In this document: positions 1 to 10,478 of the stretch, piece by piece
How the letters are laid out: every line of letters starts with the position of its first letter
How positions within the stretch are numbered: the stretch's first letter is position 1
NCBI GenBank assembly: GCA_963738205.1
Contig: CAVTVQ010000007.1
Location: 248,001-312,000, forward strand
Length of the DNA stretch: 64,000 nucleotides
DNA from: DATFQE01 sp963738205
GTDB taxonomy: Bacteria > Actinomycetota > Thermoleophilia > Gaiellales > Gaiellaceae
Direction: 5' to 3'
Notes under the pieces: generated by a model
What the model saw: the letters and a program-made list of their open reading frames with translations, nothing else
Told to the model about the DNA's origin: nothing
Databases searched by the model: none
Program-made: the position numbers and the translations under genes

Positions 1-278
1 CGTGGGCAAGGGCGACCGAGACGATTCACAAGCTCGCCGAAGCGGGACGGGAGTGAGCGGAGCGATCTCAAGCTGCTGGTCGACCAGCGCAGCCTGCGCG
101 GGTGGGAATGGGGCTGTTTCAGCCCTGTCCCGAGCGGCCCTTGCCTGTTGCGATGATGGAACCGTTCCGGCAGCGTGCCCCGAGCGAGGCCGGGAGGGCG
201 AGTGCGGCGTCAATCTCGAGCGCCGGATGCCCGCTTCGACCGATTGACTGGGAGCGCGAACGGGAGCAGACTTGCCGT

Positions 279-1205
279 GTGCGTCGATACGGGGTGCTCG
301 CGGGAGCTGCGGCCCTCCTCGCTCTGGCAGCCACCGGCAGTGGCGCCTCGCAGACCCCGACGAGCAGGATCGCGTATGTCGGCAAGAACGCGATCTATCT
401 TGCGAACAGCGACGGCAGCGCGCGCGAGCTGGTCGTCCGCGGCGTCGCCGACCGCGGCACCCTCTATTGGTCGCCGGACGGGCAGCAGCTGACCTTCTCC
501 GGCGGCTACCAGCGCCCGCAGGAGATCTTCGTCGTCAACATCGATGGCAGCGACGTCAGGCAGCTGACCCGGACGCCGCGCACGCGCAGACGCAGCACGG
601 ACGACGACTGGTTCCAGAACCCGGCCTGGTCGCCGGACGGCAAGCTGATCACGTTCAACGGCGCGAGGAAGGAGACCGGCGGCAACACGAACATCTATGT
701 GATGCGCGCCGACGGCACCGGCTTGCGTCGGCTCACGCGCGGAGGCGCGTACAAGTGGCTGCCGGTGTGGACGCCCGACGGCAGCAAGATCCTGTACGAG
801 CAGTTCGGCGACAAAGCCGCGACGCGGATTGACCTGTACACGATCAACCCCGACGGCAGCGGACGGCGAAAGCTAACGCGGGTCAGAGACGAACCCCATC
901 ATTGCGCCTGCGCGGCCTACTCGCCCGACGGGACGAAGATCGCGTACCAGGCCGAGGGCACGAGAGGGCGGCCGGACATCTTTGTCATGAACGCGGACGG
1001 CAGTGACCGCGTGCAACTCACCAACCACCGCGCCCGCGACGAGAACCCGGACTGGTCTCCGGACGGGACGCAGATCGCCTTCTACAGCGAGCGCCACGGA
1101 AACGCGGAGATCTACGTGATAAACGCCGACGGGCTCGAGGAGAAACGGGTGACGCACGATCCCTGGTACGACCAGTCGGTCCGCTGGGAGCCCGCGAAGC
1201 GCTAG
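279..1205 (+). CDS. Secreted WD40-like (PD40/TolB-type) beta-propeller protein
   Basis: Predicted exported protein of 308 residues. The GTG at 279 is preferred because it opens directly on a signal peptide (RRYGVLAGAAALLALAATG, residues 2-20); an open frame continues upstream to 102, but that part is arginine/proline-rich and unlike the family. The rest is a run of propeller blades, each with a WSPDG-type turn (YWSPDG, AWSPDG, VWTPDG, AYSPDG, DWSPDG) and N/DxDGS strands, as in the PD40 repeats of TolB. Family members are extracytoplasmic; the ligand is unknown. A weak GGGAG lies upstream. It is the only intact gene left of the tRNA-Thr fragment array. Confidence is high for the fold and low for the role. 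Confidence 0.85.
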   Translation: MRRYGVLAGAAALLALAATGSGASQTPTSRIAYVGKNAIYLANSDGSARELVVRGVADRGTLYWSPDGQQLTFSGGYQRPQEIFVVNIDGSDVRQLTRTPRTRRRSTDDDWFQNPAWSPDGKLITFNGARKETGGNTNIYVMRADGTGLRRLTRGGAYKWLPVWTPDGSKILYEQFGDKAATRIDLYTINPDGSGRRKLTRVRDEPHHCACAAYSPDGTKIAYQAEGTRGRPDIFVMNADGSDRVQLTNHRARDENPDWSPDGTQIAFYSERHGNAEIYVINADGLEEKRVTHDPWYDQSVRWEPAKR

Positions 1206-1249
1206 AGGCCTCGGTAGCGTCGGCGACTGCCAGCTTGGAGGCGGCCGCT

Positions 1250-1441
1250 CCGGTCGGCACCACCTCGTGCGAGCTGTATCACCGCGGTGTGGTCCTCACG
1301 GGACGGATGGGCATCCGGACCGACGAGGGCGAGGAGGTGGTCATCGAGCCCAACCAGGTGTTCGACAGCCACCCGGCCACGTCACCTGGGTGGAGGGCGA
1401 CGAGGAGCTGGTGATGCTCGACTCATCGCGCGCGGGCATCG
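1250..1441 (+). pseudogene. Cupin-domain remnant
   Basis: Just after the propeller gene the sequence can be read as a cupin-like strand series (CELYHRGVVLTGRMGIR, then EEVVIEPNQVF, then GHVTWVEGDEELVMLD), but only with a frame change near 1375 and with no start codon or N-terminal part. It therefore looks like the tail of a small cupin gene that has been truncated and frameshifted. The call rests on visual similarity to actinobacterial cupins of this type. Confidence 0.45.
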
Positions 1442-1493
1442 TCGGGGACAGACGAACTAGCTGCAAAGCGCCTAATCGGTCGCCCGAGCGCGC

Positions 1494-1639
1494 GACCCCT
1501 TCACCAACCGTGAAGAGACACCAAGATGTACCCCCACGTACCCTCGGGCAGCCGGCAGCCTTTGCCCGCGTAGAAGAAAGCCCTGCAAAACCGACGAAGC
1601 CGACGCCCGGACTCGAACCGGGGACCCCTTCATTACGAG
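1494..1639. repeat. Direct repeat block A ending in a tRNA-Thr 3' fragment
   Basis: A 146-bp block that aligns without gaps to 4872-5017. Its last 41 bp (1599-1639) are identical to the 3' part of the intact tRNA-Thr at 12575-12647 (acceptor 3' strand, T arm, anticodon stem and loop), in the same orientation, and the following bases match with one mismatch. The block begins with GACCCCTTCA, which recurs 129 bp later inside the tRNA fragment, and contains two GTACCC hexamers 10 bp apart (1528, 1538). This is the picture expected of an attachment site left by a tRNA-targeting tyrosine recombinase. Confidence 0.75.
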
Positions 1640-2158
1640 GGAAGTCGGACGACCGGAACGACGGGTAACGGCGTCCTCTCGCGGCGACGTTTTCGCTGCA
1701 AATGCGTGACCTAGACGCATCGCTAGAGCCCGAGGCGCGGACGTGCGTGGTCACGCTTCCGTACCCTCCTCGTACCCTCGGCATCCTCCCAGCTCGCTTC
1801 GTTCGCAGGGACGATCGCGACCTGGGCGTCGCGCAGGGACGATCGCGACCTGAAGCGTCGTCGCAGCGTCGGTCATGTGGACTGGCTGTCGAAAGCGACG
1901 GCGAGTCGTGGCTCGGGATGCCGGCAGCCCCACACTGGCCGCCACTGCTTGCCCTTTGCCGCATGCCGACCGAGCCGGAGCTTCTCACTCCGCCTCCCAT
2001 GCTTCGCATAGTTGCACGAGCGGTGCTCGGCCTTCGCGCTGGGGCCACCTCAGCTCAGGGGCCGCCCCCACGCCGACGCGTACGTGAGGCGACTACGTCG
2101 TAGTGGCTGGAGGGCGCGGACTGGACGCAAGATCGATCCCGGCGGATGATCACCGCAG
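1640..2158. other. Non-coding stretch with short repeats
   Basis: No convincing gene; open frames here lack family features and start signals. It holds a third GTACCC pair (1761 and 1772, 11 bp apart, the second followed by TC as in blocks A and B) and a 20-bp direct repeat at 1805-1824 and 1833-1852 (period 28 bp, containing GACGATCGCGACCTG). Confidence 0.5.
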
Positions 2159-4673
2159 GTGCGAGACGACCTCCCGACCGGCACCGTCACCTTCCTCTTC
2201 ACCGACGTCGAGGGGTCGACGAGGCTGCTACACGAGCTCGGCGTCGATGCATACGCGGAGGCGCTCGCCGAGCACCGGCGCCTGATCCGCGAGGCATGCG
2301 CCTGCCACGACGGGGTCGAGGTGGACACGCAGGGCGACGCTTTCTTCCTCGCCTTTCCGACTGCGCCGGGCGCGCTCGCAGCGGCGGCGGATGGACGCAA
2401 GCATGCACTCCGCGTCCGTCCTCCGGGTTCGCGTTGGCCTGCACACGGGAACGCCCCTCGTCACCGACGAGGGCTATGTCGGGGGTGACGTCCATCGCGC
2501 GGCGAGGATCGCCGCGGTCGGCCACGGCGGGCAGGTGCTCGTCTCCGCCTCCACAGCCCAGCTTGTCGAGCGCGAGCCATCAGCGACCTCGGCGAGCACC
2601 GTCTCAAGGATCTCTCGGCGCCGGAGCGCCTCTTCCAGCTGGGCGACGCTGACTTCCCGAGCTTGAAGACGCTGTACCAGACGAACCTCCCTGTCCCGGC
2701 GACGCCGTTTCTCGGCCGCGAGCGCGAGCTTGACGAGGTCGTCCGCCTGCTGCGCCGCGAGGACGTCCAGCTGCTGACGCTCACCGGTCCCGGCGGGACG
2801 GGGAAGACGCGGCTTGCGCTGCAAGCGGCGGCCGAGGTCGCCGAGGACGTCCCCGACGGCGTCTGGTGGGTTTCGCTCGCCGCGCTGCGCGACCCAGCGC
2901 TCGCGCTCGACGCGGTCGCGAAGGCGCTCGATGTGCGGGAGCGCGCGGGGTTCACGGTCGAGGAGAGGCTCGTCGATGCGCTTGCCGCGAAGCAGGCGCT
3001 CTTGCTGATCGACAACGCCGAGCACCTGCTCCCGCAAGTTGCGACCGATATCGCCCGACTTCGCGAGGCCGGCGGGCCCAAGCTCCTCGTGACGAGCAGG
3101 GAGCGGCTGCAGCTGCAGGGCGAGCACGCGTGGATGGTGCCGTCGCTGGACGACCACGACAGCACGGCCTTGTTCACGGCGCGGGCGCGCGCCCTGCGCC
3201 CGGTGTTCGAGGAGACGCCCGCGATCGGGGAGCTTTGTGCGCGCCTGGATAACCTCCCGCTCGCGCTCGAGCTCGCGGCCGCGCGCATCCCGATCTTCTC
3301 GCCCGAGCAGCTGCTCGAGCGGCTCGGGGAGGGCGTCGATCTCAAGGGCGGACGAGACGCCGACCCGCGCCAGCAGACCCTGGACGCGACCATCCGCTGG
3401 TCGTACGACCTGCTCGCGCCGGAAGAGCGGCGGCTGTTCGTGCGGCTTGCGGTGTTTGTAGGCGGGTGCACGTATGAGGCGGCCGAGGCCGTGTGCGCGG
3501 CGGACGTCGACACGCTGCAGTCGCTGATCGACAAGAGCCTTGTCCGCAGCCGCGAGGCGGCGGGCGGCGATCGGTACTGGATGCTGGAGACGATCCGCGA
3601 GTTCGCGGCCGCCGAACTCGACGCGTCCGGCGAGGCCGATCCCTTGAGGCTGCGTCACGCCGAGTTCTTCGCGTCGTTTGCGGAGCGCGCCGATCTACAC
3701 CTGCGGCACGGCCCCGACCAGCAGGGGTGGGTCGAGCGCATGGCGGCGGACTACGACAACGTCCGCGCCGCGATGAACTTCGCGCTCGACCACGAACTCA
3801 CGCTCGCCCTGCAATTGGTGGGACGGACTGTCGTTCTACCTCTGGCTTCGGGGCGGCTTCGCCGAGGCGAAGGCCTGGCTCGACGCGATCCTGCCGCGCG
3901 CGACCGATCAGCCGCAAGGCCTGCTCGGCCGCGCACACGAGTGTGCCGCCGTGATCGCCGAGCGCATCGGCGACGTCCCGGGCCAGGCCGGACATTCCGA
4001 CGCAGCCTACGCAGCGTTCGCCGCCATCGGCGATGAGCAAGGAATGGCCGACGCCCTTCGGGAGCGCGGAAAGACCGCCTCGGCCCGCGGCGATGTCGTA
4101 CAACAGAATGCGATCTATACGGAACTGGCCGAGCTCGCCGAGCGCATCGGCGATCGCTGGAACGGCGCGATCGCGCTGAACAACCTTGGCGACGCCGCTA
4201 GTCAGTCCGGCGACTGGGAGCGGGCCGTCGAGCTCTGCGGCCGAAGCAGCGCCTTGCGTCGCGAGTTCGGGGACGAATGGGGGATGGCGTTTGCGCTCTG
4301 CAACGTCGCCTTCGCCGAGCTTCAGCTCGGCAGGCTCACCTCCGCCGCGTCGAGCCTGCGCGTCGCACTCGACACGAGCATGAAGGTCGACGCGAAAACG
4401 GTGGCGAGCGCTGGCCTTGACGTCTCCGTCGGGCTTGCGGTGGCGCGGGAAAAGATGCACGAGGCAGCACGTCTCGCCGGAGCGGCTTCGCGACTGCAGG
4501 AGGAGCTCGGCTCGGTTCGGAACTCTTTCGAGGGAGCCTGGTTCGAGCGAACGGTCGAATCCATTCGCGCGTCGCTCGGCGCCGACGCGGACGCCGAGAT
4601 CCAGCGCGGATGGGAGCTGTCGCTCGACGAGGCGGCGGCGCTCGCGCTCGCCGCAACCGACGACCCAGAGTGA
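2159..4673 (+). pseudogene. Frameshifted nucleotidyl cyclase / STAND ATPase / TPR regulator
   Basis: One ancestral gene of about 840 codons read in pieces. 2159-2390 encodes the start of a class III cyclase domain (FLFTDVEGSTRL, then VEVDTQGDAFF); 2391-2575 continues it in another frame (VRVGLHTGTP, GYVGGDVHRAARIA); 2580-3810 returns to the first frame with the linker LKTLYQTNLP and an NB-ARC-type ATPase (Walker A GPGGTGKTR, LLLIDNAEHL, NLPLALELAAAR); 3810-4673 shifts again into TPR-like helices. There are three frame changes, near 2395, 2580 and 3810. Intact relatives are cytoplasmic signal-transduction proteins of unknown input. Each piece keeps good coding character, so the damage is recent or is indel error. 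It is a paralogue of the broken gene at 5436-8750. Confidence 0.85.
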
Positions 4674-4871
4674 CCTCGATGGCAGCGCCGGCCGGCCCGC
4701 GCGCATGAGGATCGCACCTTCCCCGGACGAGACGAGCGAAGCGCCGAGGTAAGCGTTCGCCAGGGGAACTGCGTCACCCAGCGGGGTACGGCTAGGCATG
4801 CCGCCGTCGGCCGCCGTCATCAACCCGGTCGCGAATTGCCTGCAAATCACCATGAGTCGCGCCAATCATGG

Positions 4872-5020
4872 GACCCCTTCACAAACCGTGAACGGTGCCC
4901 GGGATGTACCCCTGCGTACCCTCAGGCAGTCGGCAGACGCTGCCGGCGCAGAAGAAATCCCTGCAAATCGGGCGAAGCCGACGCCCGGACTCGAACCGGG
5001 GACCCCTTCATTACGAGTGA
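4872..5020. repeat. Direct repeat block B ending in a tRNA-Thr 3' fragment
   Basis: Second copy of block A. The last 44 bp (4977-5020) are identical to 12576-12619 of the intact tRNA-Thr, in the same orientation. GACCCCTTCA again occurs twice, 129 bp apart, and GTACCC hexamers lie at 4906 and 4916. Copy B shares three more bases with the intact tRNA than copy A does, and then diverges. Confidence 0.75.
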
Positions 5021-5435
5021 TGGACGGATGTCCGCTCCAGTCCATTCCAGCCATCTCAGGACGCTTTCCATCCGGGGATCGGTCGGCCTGGAACGGACCG
5101 GACGTGACTCGAGAGGACAACCTCGTGGACGGCTGGTGGACGTCTCGGTCGTTGTCAGAGCAGGAAACGGCCCTTTGGAGCGCATTCCTTCCAACCCGGC
5201 TCGCTCCTCTTGTCGATCCCCCGAGATGCAGAGAGCGCCGGGGCGGCTATTCCCCTTCTCGTCGGGCGGCGGCGAGCCCGGGATCGACTGATCGGTGTCT
5301 GCATGAAGGCTGAAGCACGCGGTGCCGCCCTGCTTGCCCATTCACTCGCTTGGCTGTCTCGTGCTCTCGCCGCCGGTGTAGCTCGCCGTCATGAGGACAA
5401 CGCCGGTGACCAACATCGCTAAGTAGATCTCCGCG
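5021..5435. other. Non-coding stretch with one 21-bp repeat
   Basis: No supported gene. Positions 5123-5143 are identical to 12391-12411 (core CGTGGACGGCTGGTGGACG). Each copy lies within about 100 bp of a tRNA-Thr-like fragment, so the repeat is probably part of the element ends. Confidence 0.5.
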
Positions 5436-8400
5436 TCACACGCCCCGGCGTCGTGAGGAAGTTGACGATCCCGCCGGCAAATTCGAGGATCGCTGAAGCG
5501 CGTACGCGACGGCTTGTTCGGGCGCCATCGCATCCCCGTGTGCCGTAGCGCCCGCGGCGTCCGCCAGGTGCACGTCACGGCTCGTCCGTTCATGCAGGCG
5601 GCGCTCGGCGGCGCCGAGCGCGAGACCGTGCTCCTCCCTCAGGGCCGCGGCTGCGCCGAGGAGGCACGCGGCTCGATCCGTTTCCCCTTCCACGCAGGCG
5701 AGCGCCGCGAAACTCTCCAGGCAGATGGCGACTCCGTCCACGACGCCCAACTCGTCGAAGAGCTCCAGGCTCCCCGCGAGAAAGGCACCTGCCTCTTTCG
5801 CCTCTCCGAGTTCCAGTGCCGCGAGAGCGGCGTTGGCGAGTGCCACGGCGAGCGTCGTTTGATCTCCGCACCGATCGAGCAGGCGAGCGCTCCACTGCGA
5901 AAGTGTCCTCGCCCGTCGATACTCGCCACGAATCAGCGCAAGCTCACCGAGGTTTCCTATGGTGCCCGCCACGCGGGACTGCGTCCCCCAGCCGGCGAGC
6001 GGTCGCAAGAGACCTCCGGTACAGGCCCTCGGCGCGGTCGTAATCGTGCGCTTGGGCGGCAACGATGCCAACGGTGTGGAGGGCGTCGGCAAGCGCCTCT
6101 AGGTCTCCCGCCTCTTCTGCGAGGGAGAGGCATTGCGCGCCCAGCACGCGTGCCTCTTCATAGTCACCCTGCTGGATGGCGATATAACGAGGCCCTGGAG
6201 AGCGCCTTCGACCTGAGAGCCGCCGAGCCCCGCATGGCCGCTTACGAGTGCCGCGGCCAGCCACCTCCGGCCCTCCCTGGGATCCCTGGAGGCCCAGAAG
6301 TCGAAGAGAGTTGTCGCCATCCGCAGGAGGTGCGCCTCATCGCCGCTGTCGCGCAGCCAGGCGAGCGCGGCGAGGAGGTTCGCGTGCTCCTGCTGCAATC
6401 GCGCGAGCCACCGGCCCTGTGCGTCACCACGCAGCTCCGCCCCGGCGCGCTCGACAAGAGCAAGGAAGCTGTGCGCGTGCCCGTCTCGCATGGCATGCAA
6501 CTCATCGGACTGGCCGAGACGCTCGCGCGCGTACTCGCTGATCGTGTCGAGCATGAAGAAGCGTCGGTCCGCGGTTTCGCGGAGCAGGCTCTTGTCGACC
6601 AGGGACGCGAGCACGTCGACTTTGACCCCGCACGATCTCTTCGGCGGCCTCGAGTGAGAAGCTGCCGGCGAAAACTGCCAGGCGGCCGAACATCCGTTTC
6701 TCGACCTCGCTCAGAGCAGCTCGTAACTCCACTCGATCGTCGTCCGCAGCGTTCGCTGGCGCTCGGCAGCGCATCGCGGGCGCCTGTGGTGAGCAAGCTC
6801 GAGACTCTTGCCGAGCCGTTCCAGGATCTGCTCGGGACGAAGTACCTTGCATCCGCGCCGCAGCGAGCTCGATCGCGAGTGGGAGCCCATCGAGCCGTCG
6901 ACAAATCTCGCGGACGGCATCTCGTCGGCCTCGAAGGCCGAGCGCAAGCTGCACGCGCCCTCGCGGTGAAGAGTGCAACCGCCTCGACCGGAGCCATTGC
7001 CGGCACCCAGTACTAGTACTCGGCAGCGATCCCGAGCCGCTCGCGGCTCGTGGCCAATACGCGCATCGTCGGGAGCCCCGGCGAGCAGCTCGGCGATCAC
7101 GCGGGGCGGCCCCAAGTAAGCTGCTCGAAGTTGTCGAGCAGGAGCAGCGCGTGCCGAGCGCGCAGGTGTTCGACGAGGCCATACCTGGCGCCGACGGACT
7201 TGGGCGATCGTCGGCTCCACGAGCTCGACGTCGCGGAGGGGCGCGAGCGAGACCCACCAGACCCCGTCCGGGTAGTTCTCGACGAGGTCGGCTGCAGCCT
7301 GCAGCGCGAGCCGCGTCTTTCCCGATCCGCCCGCGCCGGTGAGCGTGACGAGCCGAGCCTCGGAGAGCAGCCCCAGCACCTCTCCCAGCTCCTGTTGACG
7401 GCCCACCAGTGGCGTCGGCTGCGCGGGAAGGTTCGTCTGATAGAGCGTCTTCAGCGCTGGGAACGCCTCCTCACCGAGCTGGTAGAGGCGCACTGGGGCG
7501 GTCAGGTCTTTGAGCCGGTGCTCGCCGAGGTCGACGAGCTCTGTTTCCTCCAGCAGGCGGGCGGTCGCCTCCGAGAGCAACACTTGCCCTCCGTGGCCGG
7601 CTGCGGCGATTCGGGCTACCCGGTGTAGGTCGACGCCGACATAACCGTCGGCGGTCAGCGAGCGGCGCGCCGGTGTGTATTCCCATCCGCACCCGGATCG
7701 GCCCGGACGCCAGCGCTTCGTTCGCCGCTTCCGCCGCCCGCACCGCGGCAGGGGCAGTCGCGAGAAGGAGACGAGGAACGCATCCCCCTGCGTGTCCACC
7801 TCCACCCCGCCTTGACGCGTGAAGGCTTCCCGAAGCAGCTGTCGGTGATCCTGAAGCGCCTGCGCGTATTGCTCGGTGCCTAGCTCGTTCAGCAATCGCG
7901 TGCGATCCCTCGACATCCGTGCTCATGAGCGTGACGGTGCCCTTCGGGCAGGGCCCGTAGCGGCGGCGGGGCAAGCTTCTCGTCCTGACGGAGGATCGCC
8001 GCTTCGAGCTCCCGCAGCTCCTGGCTCGGATCGATTCCCAGCTCGTCCACCAGTACGTGCCGCGTCTGCTGGTAGACCTCGAGCGCCTCGGCCTGGCGCC
8101 CAGCCCGGTAGAGCGGCTCGCATCAGCTGGGCGCGCGGACGTTCGCGAAGCGGGTTCTCGGAGACGACCGATTCGAGCTCGGATACGAGCTCGGCGTGGC
8201 GGCCAAGCTGGAGCTCGGCTTCGATCCGCTCCTCGAGCGCGACCAGACGCAGCTCCGCGAGCCGCCCTGTCTCGACCTGTGCCCACCCTTCGTAGGCGAA
8301 CTCGGCCAGCGCAGGCCCGCGCCAGAGCTCGAGGGCGGAACGAAAGAGCTTGGCCGCCTGAGCGGCGCGGCCGGCGACGAGCGCATCATGACCCTGCGCT

Positions 8401-8750
8401 GCGAGCACCTCGAACCGATCACGGTCGAGCGCCCCCTCCGCCACCCGCAGCACGTAGCCGGCCGGGGTCGTCACCAGCACCTCGCCGGCAGCGCGCTTCC
8501 TCCTGTCCGGCTCAAGCAGGTGCCTGAGGTGCGTGATGTAGCCCTGCAGGGCTGTCTTCGCTGTCCCCGGAGGATGCGAACCCCAGAGCGCCTCGACCAG
8601 CCGGTCGGTCGAGACCGGCTCGTTCGCGTGCACGAGCAAGACTGCGAGCGTCGCTCGCTGCTTGGCGCCGCCGAGCGGCAACGACTCGCCTCCCGCCCAA
8701 ACTTCGAGCGGGCCGAGGATCCGGAACTCCAGATCTGCCGAGGGTGGCAC
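5436..8750 (-). pseudogene. Frameshifted SARP-type regulator with cyclase, STAND ATPase and TPR parts
   Basis: Starts at 8750 with an intact-looking SARP head: winged-helix domain (FRILGPLEV, VSTDRLVEALWG) and a BTAD domain to about 8130. Frames then change repeatedly (near 8125, 7950, 7925, 7750, 7660, 7220 and again downstream) through a class III cyclase domain (GGVEVDTQGDAFLVSF, GYVGVDLHRVARIA), the linker LKTLYQTNLP, an NB-ARC ATPase (GAGGSGKTRLALQ, DGVWWVSLAPLRD), a winged-helix part (TTIEWSYELL, LVDKSLL) and TPR-like helices ending at 5436. Repaired, it would be roughly 1,100 residues. It faces the propeller gene at 8898 divergently. The domains are certain; with this many shifts the gene cannot be functional unless the assembly is wrong. 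Confidence 0.85.
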
Positions 8751-8801
8751 CGCTATCGACCTTTGACGGTAACAGCGCGTCGCGACGTTGAGAAGGCGGC
8801 C

Positions 8802-8819
8802 TTAGTCGCCCTTTAGTCG
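8802..8819. promoter_or_regulatory. Direct TTAGTCG heptamer repeats, candidate SARP operator
   Basis: TTAGTCG occurs at 8802-8808 and 8813-8819, exactly 11 bp apart, in the 147-bp region between the divergent SARP gene (start 8750) and the propeller gene (start 8898). SARP proteins are known to bind heptameric direct repeats with 11-bp periodicity. The repeat is seen directly; the operator role is inferred. Confidence 0.5.
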
Positions 8820-8897
8820 GCCCGTATTCGCCTCTCCGAAGCTGCCTCTCAGTTGGACGGCACAAGGCAGTCCAGACGATTCAAGGAGGCGGTTCGA

Positions 8898-10382
8898 ATG
8901 TTGAAGCGGGCAATTGCGCGGGGAGCCCTCGCGAACCTGGTGGCCTTGATGCTCGGCGCGGTGCTCGCTCGCGCCGAGCCTGGCGGCGTTCCCGGGTGCG
9001 AACGGGATGATCTCGTTCGACCGCCGCGTGCCGGGCAGGGCCGGGTACTGGGGCCTCCACACGGTCAATCCGGACGCGTCCGGATTGAACTGGCTGAACG
9101 ACAAGGCTGCGCCCGTGTGGTCGCCCGACGGGAACAGGCTCCTCTATTCCGGCTATCCGGCCTTCGGGTATGCGGACCTCTATGTGATGAACGCCGACGG
9201 CAGCAACGTCAGGAAGGTCACCCAGGGGATATCGGCCTGGTCGGCCTCGTGGTCGCCCGACGGGACCCAGGTCGCCTACATGAAGTCAGCTGCGGACAAC
9301 AAGGCCGACACTGAGGTGCTGGGTGATGAACGCTGACGGGACCGGCAAGAGACAGATCACCAACAGCTACTGCGCGAAGTTCCATCTTGACTGGGGCCGA
9401 CCTGCCGGCGTGTCCAAGATCGCGTTCGTCGACTCCTGCCCGGACGGCTGGGGCGTGTATCTGATCAACCCGGACGGCAGTGGGAAGACTCGAGTGGCGG
9501 CCATTTCGGGCGACGTGGCGTTCGGATCCGGCGCCTCCGAGCGCAGCGGCCTCGACTGGTCTCCGGACAGCACGAAGATCGCGCTCTCCGGCGGGCATTG
9601 GAGCCTCTGTGCGGCGGGCGACTGTCAGTCGGACATCTACGTCGCCGACCTCGTCGCGAACACGATGGTCAACGTGACAAACACGCGTGGACGTCTCGAC
9701 CCGTACGAGCGCGACGCCGTCTGGTCGCCGGACGGCACGCGGCTTGCGTTCTCGGCCTACAGCATCGTGGACTACGAAACCGGTCCCTGGCCTGGGCCAC
9801 AGGCGATCTACACGATGAGCCCGTCCGGCGGAGGGGTCACCAGGGCCACCAACCCGGGGGTCGTCGACACGCCCGAGTACGCGGCTCAGGCAAAGGACGG
9901 CGCTCCCGATTGGCAGCCCTGCATCGCAGGCGTTACGAAGGCGTGCCTGTCCGTCACGCAGCCGGGCGCTCCCGTTCCGCCTCCGCCGCCACCGACTCCG
10001 CCGCCACCGCCGGCGACGCCACCGGCTCCGGCTCCCCAGCTGAGGCCGACCCCGAGGCCGGCTCCCCAGCCGACACGCGCGGCGTTGCTGGTCGACTCGT
10101 TCACGATGACACCCGCGAGCCCGAAGAGTGGCCGGCTCTTCACGGTACGCCTTCGGGTTGTGACCGCCGATCAGCAGGCGATCGGGCACGGAGCCGTGTC
10201 GTGTGCGCTGCGCGCTAGGGACCGCAGGGCTACGGGGCGTGGCTCGCGGCTTCCGGCGTGGCTCTGCCTTCTGCACCTGGCGCATTCCGAAGCGCACGCG
10301 CGGCCTGAAGCTCCGCGGCTCGATCTCGCTTCGGTCGGGCGGCGGAGTGGTCGTGAAGTCATTCGCCCGCCGAGTCACCTGA
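8898..10382 (+). pseudogene. Frameshifted secreted PD40-type propeller protein with proline-rich linker
   Basis: Starts with ATG at 8898 behind AAGGAGG and a signal peptide (MLKRAIARGALANLVAL), changes frame near 8965 into propeller blades (PVWSPDGNRLLYSG, SWSPDGTQVAYM), changes again near 9320 (DWSPDSTKIALSG, VWSPDGTRLAFS), then runs through a Pro-rich linker (about 9966-10070) into a C-terminal domain. A third frame change near 10210 is needed to reach the natural end (LRGSISLRSGGGVVVKSF, stop 10380-10382). About 490 codons when repaired. It resembles the intact propeller gene at 279 and is divergent from the SARP gene. Confidence 0.8.
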
Positions 10383-10478
10383 CGTCTGAGCAGGCCTTTC
10401 TCCGCCGACGCCCGGACTCGTGTCGGGCGAGGGGCCGGGGTCAACCCGGCCCCTCGCGCGCGTCCTGAACGCCTATCG

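Larger units (their letters stand above)
1599..5020. mobile_element. Putative tRNA-Thr-flanked element remnant 1
   Basis: A segment of about 3.4 kb bounded by direct repeats of the tRNA-Thr 3' end. Its only gene-like content is the broken cyclase/STAND gene at 2159-4673. No integrase, excisionase or replication gene is visible, so it is a non-autonomous or eroded element at best. The boundaries are seen directly; the mobile origin is inferred. Confidence 0.5.

Noticed and set aside
4872..4895. Additional tRNA anticodon-arm copy at the left end of block B
   Set aside because: GACCCCTTCAC...GTGAA resembles the anticodon stem, but the loop lacks a proper U33 and no T arm or acceptor is attached; kept only as a core-like motif.
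9966..10070. C-rich low-complexity tract
   Set aside because: It encodes a Pro-rich linker in the propeller gene.
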